The translations under genes and the position numbers were made by a program. DNA of 9,405 nucleotides from Fidelibacterota bacterium (lineage in GTDB: Bacteria; Fidelibacterota; Marinisomatia; Marinisomatales; TCS55): positions 1 to 9,405 of the forward strand of contig PAWC01000054.1 in assembly GCA_002713385.1 (NCBI GenBank). Direction: 5' to 3'. The notes under the pieces are model-generated. The model worked only from the letters and a program-made list of their open reading frames with translations, did no database searches and was not told the origin of the DNA. Of this stretch, positions 1 through 4,989 are shown one piece after another. Every line of letters starts with the position of its first letter. Positions within the stretch are counted from its first letter, which is position 1.

Positions 1-1
1 T

Positions 2-436
2 TATTCTGGCGATCAGACATACATTTTCACGAAAGATATGTTGTTGTTTGCTGATTCATCGATGAATGAGAATTTAAGCGGTATGTACGGTGCTTTAAGT
101 GCTGATCTTTTTGGATTTGCAAGCATAAGTGGTTCTTATGCTAACATGACTTCAGCAACAGATACGGTGAAAAGTTTCGTAGCGGCTTTGAATCTGAATC
201 CGGAAAAAATCCCAAAATTGAGCGTTGCTACAGCCTATTACCAGCGTAATAATGATTCAAATCCATTTGACTTTGATAATCCTTCGTTAAATACAGTTTT
301 AGGTTATAGACTGGGATATGAAGTCAGTAAAGGTGTGAGTGTGATCTGGGACTTCCGTCAATTCTATCGTGATGATGGAACTGGAATGATTGAGCCTGTT
401 AAACAAACCACAATCGAGACAGCCTTTGACTTCTAA
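2..436 (+). CDS. Outer-membrane beta-barrel protein, C-terminal part (5' end outside window)
   Basis: The reading frame is open from base 2 to a TAA at 434-436, giving 144 residues with no start inside the window that looks natural, so this is the 3' end of a longer gene. The protein alternates short polar turns (for example NNDSNPFD, RDDGTG) with amphipathic strands rich in Tyr, Phe, Ser and Gly, and it ends TTIETAFDF. A C-terminal amphipathic strand with terminal Phe is the usual recognition signal of outer-membrane barrels handled by the Bam complex. I infer a porin-like or uncharacterised barrel; no specific family is recognisable. The stop overlaps the start of the next gene (TAATG), indicating co-translation with the small membrane protein downstream. 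Confidence 0.75.
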   Translation, partial: YSGDQTYIFTKDMLLFADSSMNENLSGMYGALSADLFGFASISGSYANMTSATDTVKSFVAALNLNPEKIPKLSVATAYYQRNNDSNPFDFDNPSLNTVLGYRLGYEVSKGVSVIWDFRQFYRDDGTGMIEPVKQTTIETAFDF

Positions 437-594
437 TGGGCAAGGTAACGATTGAGGAAGGTGATAAAACAGTTTATCGCTATGATGCCAGCGCAAGTAC
501 ATTTAAAAAAGCAGCGCTGATTTTGTTCACGCTCGCTGCAGGAATGATTGTTGTGGCAATTATCTGGTTTTCAAACTTTATGGACTTACAATGA
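436..594 (+). CDS. Small single-span membrane protein, 52 aa, unknown function
   Basis: ATG at 436 overlaps the TAA of the barrel gene, and the TGA at 592-594 overlaps the ATG of the selenoprotein gene (ATGA at 591-594). The 52-residue product has a charged and polar N-terminal part, about residues 1-24 (starting MGKVTIEEGDK). A clear hydrophobic helix of about residues 26-46 follows, and then a short tail, NFMDLQ. A K24-K25 pair sits just before the helix, so by the positive-inside rule the N-terminus probably faces the cytoplasm. I do not recognise a family. The double overlap and the sensible protein composition support a real gene despite its size. Its position next to a thiol/selenol redox protein suggests, as inference only, an inner-membrane partner. 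Confidence 0.7.
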   Translation: MGKVTIEEGDKTVYRYDASASTFKKAALILFTLAAGMIVVAIIWFSNFMDLQ

Positions 595-821
595 AGATAA
601 CAATAGAATACTGCAACGTTTGAAACTATTTACCACGGGCGGCCGGTCTGGCCAGCGAACTCTTGGAGAAATACGGAACAAATGTTGTCAGCTTAACACT
701 GTTGCCATCTGGTGGAGGTGTTTTTGAAGTGACTAATAATAACAATTTGATCTATTCAAAAAAGGAACTCGATCGTTTCCCTGATGATGGTGAGATTATC
801 GATCTTATCGAAAATAACTAA
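591..821 (+). CDS. SelW-like Rdx-family selenoprotein (CxxU), UGA at 621-623 read as selenocysteine
   Basis: Reading TGA 621-623 as selenocysteine (U) gives one continuous 76-residue protein ending at TAA 819-821. It begins MKITIEYCNVUNYLPRA, then LASELLEKYG, LTLLPSGGGVFEV, and IYSKKELDRFPDDGEIIDLI. These are the landmarks of the Rdx (SelW/SelT/SelH) thioredoxin-like family: a beta-strand, the CxxU/CxxC redox motif (Cys8, Sec11), NY.PRA, a GGVFEV strand, and a K...RFP.DGE C-terminus. Length is normal for the family. Family members are small thiol oxidoreductases; their exact bacterial substrates are unknown. UGA is a plain stop at 592-594, 1582-1584, 4987-4989 and 6028-6030, so a global code change is excluded. 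The start overlaps the preceding stop (ATGA). A mutated TGC/TGT codon is the alternative, but the SECIS hairpin argues against it. Confidence 0.92.
621..656 (+). promoter_or_regulatory. Bacterial SECIS element for UGA 621-623
   Basis: Downstream of the UGA, GGCC at 641-644 pairs with GGCC at 650-653. GC at 639-640 extends the stem with GC at 655-656, leaving A654 bulged. The apical loop at 645-649 is GGUCU. The loop starts 21 nt after the UGA, within the spacing known for bacterial SECIS elements, and begins with GG as the bacterial rule requires. The same GGUCU lies in the apical loop of the Escherichia coli fdhF SECIS, where SelB binds. CCA 633-635 could pair with TGG 664-666 to lengthen the stem below an internal loop. 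The hairpin lies wholly in coding sequence, as in other bacteria. Confidence 0.85.
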
Positions 822-1584
822 ACTCATTACACTTTTCTGTTTATTAGCTGTAATTCAAGCACAGAATGGTGAGATTATCCCCTTAAGCCAAAAAGTCGGC
901 TTAACGCTAGACGCTGAAGAAAATTTATTTTATAACGTCTATACTGATATTGACGGTTTTGAGAGTGCTCAATTTTATGAAATGAGTCCTAAAACAGTCA
1001 TCGCTAGAATCACATATGTACAGTACTCCCAACAGAAAACCTCAAAACGAAAATATACAATGATGGAGTTTCTGAAAATTAAAGAAATGGTGGATCTGCA
1101 ACCGCACATAACTGCTGAAGACAGAAAACTGGTACATGAGAATTTAACCTATTTACAAACAGATGATATTTTGGAAGGAATTGAAGAAGATCAATTTGTG
1201 ACTATCCATCACCGCAGCGGTCGGAGAATCCGCGGAACCCTGAAAACATATAGTGATAAAATGATAACCATTCAAACACCGTTTTCGTTGGAAAATATTC
1301 CAATTTGGAATATGGAGTCTATCTCGTATAGGGAATCAATTAATAATAGAAGTAGCTGGAAATTTCCGTTATATGCTTTTTCAGCGTTAGCCGGATTAAC
1401 CCTTGCGGAAGGTTGGAATGAACAAACACGACCATATATTGACAGCGTCTGGCATTATCGATTTTTAGGAGCCATGGCAGGATTATTGGCAGGAAGTGAA
1501 GTTTTTCAAACATTTAATGTGTTAACTTCTCCCAAGACATATTTTGCACTAACATCAGAAGAGATGGATAGATTAAAGGAGTGA
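784..1584 (+). CDS. Exported or membrane protein of unknown function, 266 aa
   Basis: The start is ATG 784 (or ATG 787) inside the 3' end of the selenoprotein gene; no later ATG exists until far into the protein. The first 26 residues form a signal peptide: K10 and K13 precede a hydrophobic core (LITLFCLLAVI), with likely cleavage after QA at residue 26. A small beta-rich segment at about residues 136-181 (DQFVTIHHRSGRRIRGTLKT, then IPIWNMESISY) resembles an SH3/Sm-like barrel pattern, but I cannot assign a family. Two weakly hydrophobic, Gly/Ala-rich stretches at about 192-208 and 229-243 could be membrane-associated helices. AGGAA at 763-767 is rather far upstream (16 nt) for a ribosome binding site, so translation is probably coupled to the gene before it. 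The product probably acts in the envelope. Confidence 0.75.
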   Translation: MMVRLSILSKITKLITLFCLLAVIQAQNGEIIPLSQKVGLTLDAEENLFYNVYTDIDGFESAQFYEMSPKTVIARITYVQYSQQKTSKRKYTMMEFLKIKEMVDLQPHITAEDRKLVHENLTYLQTDDILEGIEEDQFVTIHHRSGRRIRGTLKTYSDKMITIQTPFSLENIPIWNMESISYRESINNRSSWKFPLYAFSALAGLTLAEGWNEQTRPYIDSVWHYRFLGAMAGLLAGSEVFQTFNVLTSPKTYFALTSEEMDRLKE

Positions 1585-1586
1585 TT

Positions 1587-1592
1587 AGGAGG
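1587..1592 (+). promoter_or_regulatory. Strong ribosome binding site of the coiled-coil gene
   Basis: AGGAGG lies four bases before ATG 1597 and just after the TGA of the preceding gene. It is one of only two perfect Shine-Dalgarno sites placed before a start codon in this window; most genes here start by overlap or with no clear site. It fixes the start of the 147-residue protein. Confidence 0.8.
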
Positions 1593-1596
1593 CTTA

Positions 1597-2040
1597 ATGG
1601 CTGAAGAACGCGAACAGGAAAAAGAATTAACTGCCGAAGAACAATTTGTGAAAGAGAAAGTTGACGCTTTACTTGAAAAAGTTGGCGAAGGACATGGTGA
1701 ACCCATGCAAAAGGAACTTGCCGAGCGTTTAGAAAAGACACTTAATGAATTCCATAACGAATCAGCTGAAATTTTAGCAGATTTAAAGGCCAATTCTGAA
1801 GATCGACGTGATGAACTTAAAAAATTATGGGAACATCGTAATGAAGAACAGCTTGCTGAATCAGCTGGTCCGGAAGAATCTCAAGATTTAGAATCAAGTT
1901 CTTGGGAAAAACGGTTAGAAACCAAGGAAAAATCTTTAGAAGAAAAGCCAAAGGGAAAAGCAAAGACTGAAGAAAAATCAGAGAAGAAACCTAAAAAGAA
2001 GAAATTTGGTTTTTTCAAAAGGAAGAAAAAAGAAAAATAA
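1597..2040 (+). CDS. Charged coiled-coil protein with basic C-terminal tail, 147 aa, unknown function
   Basis: The start is set by the AGGAGG at 1587-1592. Residues 1 to about 90 are almost entirely Glu, Lys, Leu and Ala in helix-forming order (AEEQFVKEKVDALLEKVGEG, then LAERLEKTLNEFHNESAEIL), consistent with a coiled coil. Residues from about 90 to 125 are polar and probably disordered. The last 20 or so residues are Lys-rich around an aromatic cluster (KKKKFGFFKRKKKEK), a pattern that in other proteins binds acidic phospholipids or nucleic acid. There is no signal peptide or membrane span, so it is probably cytoplasmic. It follows the 266-residue gene by 12 bases and is likely the last gene of this operon. 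I recognise no family; the composition makes homology calls unreliable. Confidence 0.75.
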   Translation: MAEEREQEKELTAEEQFVKEKVDALLEKVGEGHGEPMQKELAERLEKTLNEFHNESAEILADLKANSEDRRDELKKLWEHRNEEQLAESAGPEESQDLESSSWEKRLETKEKSLEEKPKGKAKTEEKSEKKPKKKKFGFFKRKKKEK

Positions 2041-2090
2041 TAAACATTCCACTAATAACAAATTATTCTCTATTATATCTTATTGTCAGA

Positions 2091-2119
2091 TTGCCTGACG
2101 TCATAAACCTCCGTTAAAT
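2091..2119 (+). promoter_or_regulatory. Possible sigma-70-type promoter for the tRNA-Ala/SRP RNA region
   Basis: TTGCCT at 2091-2096 and TTAAAT at 2114-2119 are separated by 17 bases and lie 15 bases before the tRNA. Each box has mismatches to the consensus, so this is a weak call. The 94-base gap 2041-2134 holds nothing else I can name apart from a 5-bp inverted repeat (GTCAG...CTGAC, 2085-2099) without a T tract. Confidence 0.3.
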
Positions 2120-2134
2120 TCATAGTCTAAATTT

Positions 2135-2207
2135 GGGGCCGTAGCTCAGTTGGGAGAGCGCAGCGTTCGCAATGCTGAGGCCGTCGGTTCGATCCCGATC
2201 GGCTCCA
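2135..2207 (+). tRNA. tRNA-Ala (anticodon CGC)
   Basis: A full cloverleaf of 73 bases can be folded. The acceptor stem pairs 2135-2141 with 2200-2206, the D stem GCTC/GAGC follows, and the anticodon stem CAGCG/TGCTG holds loop TTCGCAA with anticodon CGC at 2168-2170. The T stem GTCGG/CCGAT holds loop TTCGATC, and the discriminator base is A2207. The third acceptor pair is G2137-U2204, the G3-U70 pair that identifies alanine tRNAs. It decodes GCG. CCA is not encoded (ACT follows) and must be added by the CCA-adding enzyme. Confidence 0.95.
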
Positions 2208-2208
2208 C

Positions 2209-2242
2209 TTATCTACAACCGATAGTATGTAGATATTTTTTT
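2209..2242 (+). terminator. Intrinsic-terminator-like hairpin after tRNA-Ala
   Basis: TATCTACA at 2210-2217 pairs perfectly with TGTAGATA at 2228-2235 around a 10-base loop, and seven T follow at 2236-2242. The stem is AT-rich and so weak, but shape and position, directly after the tRNA, fit a Rho-independent terminator. It could alternatively be a processing site separating the tRNA from the SRP RNA in one transcript. Confidence 0.55.
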
Positions 2243-2250
2243 GAAAATGT

Positions 2251-2519
2251 GGTCGTGCTAGATGGGGAGGTAGCGGTGCCCTGTAACCTGCAAACCGCTA
2301 AAGCAGGATCAATAGCCATAGTGCGGCTCATGCTGTGCTACAGAAAAGGTGTAAGTGATGTTGATATTTCAACCCATCGCAATGGCTGCCCACTTAATCC
2401 CGTCAGGCCCGGAAGGGAGCAGCGGTAGGTGACGTTTTCATGTGCCGGTGGATCTCTGAAATGGAGTTAACTGCTGCTTGGATGTTGTTTCCAGATGGGT
2501 CAAACTATGGTGCACGGCC
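2251..2519 (+). ncRNA. ffs: Large bacterial signal recognition particle RNA (Alu domain plus S domain)
   Basis: The RNA guides ribosomes with emerging membrane or signal sequences to the membrane together with Ffh and FtsY. The 5' part carries the Alu-domain signature GGGGAGGTAGCGGTGCCCTG (2263-2282), as in B. subtilis scRNA. The S domain near 2402-2433 has the Ffh-binding hairpin: GGCCC, the GGAA tetraloop at 2411-2414, GGG, then AGCAGCGGTAGGTGA. The ends are set by an eight-pair terminal helix, GGTCGTGC (2251-2258) with GCACGGCC (2512-2519). The total of about 269 nt is the large form, not the about 110-nt 4.5S form of E. coli. The dnaX start follows 17 nt later with no terminator between, so the RNA is probably cut from a longer transcript. 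Confidence 0.95.
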
Positions 2520-2536
2520 ATCGAAAATTTGAAACC

Positions 2537-4195
2537 ATGTCGTATCAAGTACTTTCATTAAAATGGCGTCCACAGACCTTCAACGATGTTGTAGGTCAGG
2601 ATCATGTAACGCAAACATTGATAAATGCGTTTGCAAAAGATCGCATTGCCCAGGGATATGTGTTTACCGGTCCAAGAGGCATAGGTAAAACAACAATGGC
2701 CAGACTCATGGCTAAAGGGCTGAATTGTCAAAACCCTGTTGATCATGAACCATGCAACTCATGTTCAAACTGCCGAGAGATCACGGAAAGCCGCAATATG
2801 GATGTTTTGGAGATTGATGGCGCATCGAACCGCGGCATTGATGAAATTCGAAATCTGCGGAAAAATATTAAGTTTTCGCCTATGAATGCTAATTATAAGG
2901 TCTATATAATTGATGAAGTACACATGTTGACTACACAGGCATTCAATGCTTTATTACGTACATTAGAAGAACCGCCGCCCCATGGCAAGTTTATCATGTG
3001 TACAACGGATATCCATAAAATGCCGGCAACAATCATATCCCGCTGTCAGCGCTTTGATTTTAACCGCATAAGCTCAACGATTATTTCAGATCGCATGAAA
3101 TACATTTTGGACGAAGAAAAGATCACATATGATAGTGAATCCTTATCAGCCATCAGCCGAAAAGCCGATGGCAGTATGCGCGATGCATTAAGTATATTGG
3201 ATCAAGTAATTTCCTTTGCTGGTGAAAAAATTGAATTTGAAAAAATTTCCAGCATTTTAGGACTTATCCCATATGACTTGTATTTTAACTTAACCACAGC
3301 TATAAAGGAGAAGAATGCCGAAAACTTGGTCCAGGTTCTCAAACATATTCGTTCTTTGGGAACACCTTTGGAAGATGTTGTCAATGGATTAAATCAGCAT
3401 TTACGCAATTTACTGATCGGTACTGTACAAGGTGCTGAATCATCTTTAGATGTCAATCCAGAACTTCAGGAACGTTATACAGCTGAAGCTAAACATTGGG
3501 AACGTCGTGATCTTATGCGATTTTCTCAAGTTTTCAGTAAGCTTGAACCAACATTACGCCGAGCAGCTCAACCACAAATTCTTTTGGAAATGAATCTGCT
3601 TAAAATGCTGGAGATGGATCTGTCTGTATCAATAGAAAACATATTGAATAACCCTACGCAAAACATTGCTGAATCCAAACCAGTTAAATACGAGATTCCT
3701 GAAGTGATAGAGAAAATACCTACATCTGTTTCATCACAAAATATAACAGATGATAAGAAAGTTGAAAAAAAAGCAGCACCAATAAAAAAAGAAACAACTA
3801 ATCCTGAAAAAAAGAATAAAGTAAAGGAGGTACTAGATTTAAAAACGATCAAGACAAATTGGCACCAAATAATTACAAAAATTGGTAGTATAAAAACATC
3901 AATTGCTATGGTGTTGGAACATACGTTGCCTATGGCATTAAATAACAAAAAACTTGATGTGGCTGTCGTGGATCAACCACGTTTCAGTTTGGACCGTCTC
4001 GAGCGTAATCGACAACTAATTGAAAATACATTTGCAGAAATATTTGATCAGAATATTCGAATAGCTTTTTTATTTAATGAAGATATTCATGAAGAGATCA
4101 AGCACGAAATGCCGGATGCTCCCGGAATTATAACTAAAGGTGATCCGATAGTCAATCGTATAATTGAAGTTTTTGATGGAGAAATTTTAAGATAA
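2537..4195 (+). CDS. dnaX: DNA polymerase III subunits gamma and tau (clamp loader ATPase)
   Basis: DnaX is the ATPase core of the clamp loader that places the beta sliding clamp on primed DNA. I start it at ATG 2537 (MSYQVLSLKWRPQTF), the conserved N-terminus; the upstream in-frame ATG at 2495 would lie inside the SRP RNA. In the 552-residue protein I see Walker A GPRGIGKT at 45-52, a zinc-binding set Cys64, Cys73, Cys76, Cys79, Walker B IIDEVH at 124-129, and the SRC arginine-finger motif at 168-170. Domain III runs to about residue 365. It is followed by a Lys-rich linker with several A runs and a C-terminal tau-type domain. It is shorter than E. coli tau (643). No clear ribosome binding site is visible. 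It heads the run dnaX-ybaB-recR, an order widely conserved in bacteria. Confidence 0.97.
   Translation: MSYQVLSLKWRPQTFNDVVGQDHVTQTLINAFAKDRIAQGYVFTGPRGIGKTTMARLMAKGLNCQNPVDHEPCNSCSNCREITESRNMDVLEIDGASNRGIDEIRNLRKNIKFSPMNANYKVYIIDEVHMLTTQAFNALLRTLEEPPPHGKFIMCTTDIHKMPATIISRCQRFDFNRISSTIISDRMKYILDEEKITYDSESLSAISRKADGSMRDALSILDQVISFAGEKIEFEKISSILGLIPYDLYFNLTTAIKEKNAENLVQVLKHIRSLGTPLEDVVNGLNQHLRNLLIGTVQGAESSLDVNPELQERYTAEAKHWERRDLMRFSQVFSKLEPTLRRAAQPQILLEMNLLKMLEMDLSVSIENILNNPTQNIAESKPVKYEIPEVIEKIPTSVSSQNITDDKKVEKKAAPIKKETTNPEKKNKVKEVLDLKTIKTNWHQIITKIGSIKTSIAMVLEHTLPMALNNKKLDVAVVDQPRFSLDRLERNRQLIENTFAEIFDQNIRIAFLFNEDIHEEIKHEMPDAPGIITKGDPIVNRIIEVFDGEILR
3808..3819 (+). other. Candidate -1 frameshift site in dnaX (A AAA AAG, then -1 frame stop)
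   Basis: In the dnaX frame, codons GAA AAA AAG place the heptamer A AAA AAG at 3808-3814. A -1 slip would be followed by GAA and then TAA (3817-3819). This gives a product of about 427 residues ending K-K-E. E. coli dnaX uses the same heptamer, also followed by Glu and an immediate stop, to make gamma (431 residues). No Shine-Dalgarno-like stimulator lies upstream and I see no strong hairpin downstream, so use of the site is unproven. Confidence 0.45.
3823..3844 (+). other. Internal Shine-Dalgarno next to a second slippery heptamer in dnaX
   Basis: AAAGGAGG at 3823-3830 inside the dnaX linker is followed, seven bases later, by T TTA AAA at 3838-3844, which is in the correct X XXY YYZ phase. 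A -1 shift here adds 14 codons and stops at TAG 3886-3888. No start codon lies at a suitable distance, so the site does not look like an internal initiation site. An internal Shine-Dalgarno upstream of the slip site is a known stimulator in E. coli dnaX, at slightly longer spacing. Confidence 0.35.
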
Positions 4196-4204
4196 AGAAC
4201 ACTC

Positions 4205-4396
4205 ATGTTCAATAAAGGTAATATGTGTAAAATGTTAAAACAGGCCCAGGCGATTCAGGAAGATAAGGAAGTTCTGGAAGATGTAATTGTAACAACTGTA
4301 AATAAAACGCTTCGTAAAGCACAGGATGAAGCTCAATCACATATGAATGCAGTCGCCGGCAATATGCTAGGCGGATTAATTATCCCGGGAATGTAA
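4205..4396 (+). CDS. ybaB: YbaB/EbfC-like nucleoid-associated protein, internally shortened (63 aa)
   Basis: YbaB/EbfC proteins are small DNA-binding dimers encoded between dnaX and recR, and the position here is exactly that. Residues 1-19 (MFNKGNMCKMLKQAQAIQE) match the family's N-terminal helix. Residues 20-63 (DKEVLEDVIVTTVNKTLRKA, ending GGLIIPGM) match its C-terminal helix and tail. The family is normally about 100-110 residues. The missing part, roughly 40 residues between E19 and D20, is the rest of helix 1 and the central beta-sheet (the V.G..GGG.V.V...G...I.I.P region). The frame is kept across the junction and both ends are well conserved. It could be a real mini-protein, a decaying gene, or an assembly or sequencing deletion. 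The gene starts 9 bases after dnaX and its stop overlaps recR (TAATG). Confidence 0.85.
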   Translation: MFNKGNMCKMLKQAQAIQEDKEVLEDVIVTTVNKTLRKAQDEAQSHMNAVAGNMLGGLIIPGM

Positions 4397-4989
4397 TGGG
4401 GTTTGTTCCACCAACAATAGAAAAATTGATTGAATCCTTTGCCAAATTTCCTGGTATTGGCAAAAAAACTGCCCAACGCATGGCTTTTCATGTTTTAAAA
4501 TCTAATAAGGAGCAGGCAGTACAATTAGCTCAAGCAGTTATGGACGTTAAATCAAAAATTTTAATTTGTACTATCTGTGGCGGGATTACAGTTGATGATC
4601 CATGTGTAATATGTACCGACTCAAAACGAAGTGAAGAGTTATTGTGTATTGTGGAAGAATCCAGTGACATTTATGCGTTTGAAAAAACAAACAGCTATCG
4701 TGGAAAATACCACGTTCTTGGTGGAGTTTTGTCACCATTAGACGGTATTGGGCCCGATGATTTAACTATAGACAAACTTATGAACCGTGTCACTAAAGAC
4801 ATGGAAGTCATTTTAGCCACAAACCCCAGCATTGAAGGCGAGGCAACTGCTCTTTATATCAGTAAACTCTTGAAAGAAAAAGGAATCAAATCCAGTAAGT
4901 TGGCTCGCGGACTTCCTGTGGGTGGAGCACTAGAATATATTGATGAAGCAACATTAATAAGATCATTAGAAGGACGTGTTACACTATGA
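4396..4989 (+). CDS. recR: Recombination mediator protein RecR
   Basis: RecR works with RecO (and RecF) to load RecA onto SSB-coated single-stranded DNA at gaps. The 197-residue length is typical. In order: an N-terminal helix-hairpin-helix at about residues 10-34 (FAKFPGIGKKTAQRMAFHVL); a C4 zinc finger with Cys58, Cys61, Cys70 and Cys73; a Toprim domain starting LLCIVEESSDIYAFEKT; and the C-terminal Walker-B-like region ending ARGLPVGGALEYIDEATLIR. It overlaps the ybaB stop by one base and the pgsA start by four bases (ATGA), so the three are translationally coupled. Everything expected of the family is present. Confidence 0.97.
   Translation: MGFVPPTIEKLIESFAKFPGIGKKTAQRMAFHVLKSNKEQAVQLAQAVMDVKSKILICTICGGITVDDPCVICTDSKRSEELLCIVEESSDIYAFEKTNSYRGKYHVLGGVLSPLDGIGPDDLTIDKLMNRVTKDMEVILATNPSIEGEATALYISKLLKEKGIKSSKLARGLPVGGALEYIDEATLIRSLEGRVTL

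Noticed and set aside
299..502. Reverse frame over the barrel gene and small membrane gene
   Set aside because: It crosses two forward genes with coherent features and has no support of its own.
621..623. UGA read as Gly or Trp through a variant genetic code
   Set aside because: UGA ends at least four other genes here (592-594, 1582-1584, 4987-4989, 6028-6030) at natural protein ends, and the site is exactly the CxxU position of Rdx.
787..879. 14-base direct repeat (ATGGTGAGATTATC at 787-800 and 866-879)
   Set aside because: A single exact 14-mer pair is plausible by chance in 9.4 kb; the copies are in different frames and have no repeat-unit structure.
1506..1793. Antisense open frames across the 266-residue and coiled-coil genes
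   Set aside because: They are mirror frames of well-formed forward genes, with no ribosome binding site or recognisable protein.
2085..2099. GTCAG...CTGAC inverted repeat as terminator of the first operon
   Set aside because: The stem is only five pairs and no T tract follows.
2150..2428. 92-codon open frame over the tRNA and SRP RNA
   Set aside because: It begins inside tRNA-Ala and runs through most of the SRP RNA; both RNAs are firmly identified and the translation looks like no protein.
2495..2536. Upstream in-frame ATG as the dnaX start
   Set aside because: It lies inside the SRP RNA terminal region, and the added residues do not match DnaX; the conserved N-terminus begins at 2537.
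3568..3948. 126-codon reverse frame within dnaX
   Set aside because: Its Phe/Ser/Ile-rich composition is what the Lys/Glu-rich dnaX linker gives when read backwards; it is not a gene.
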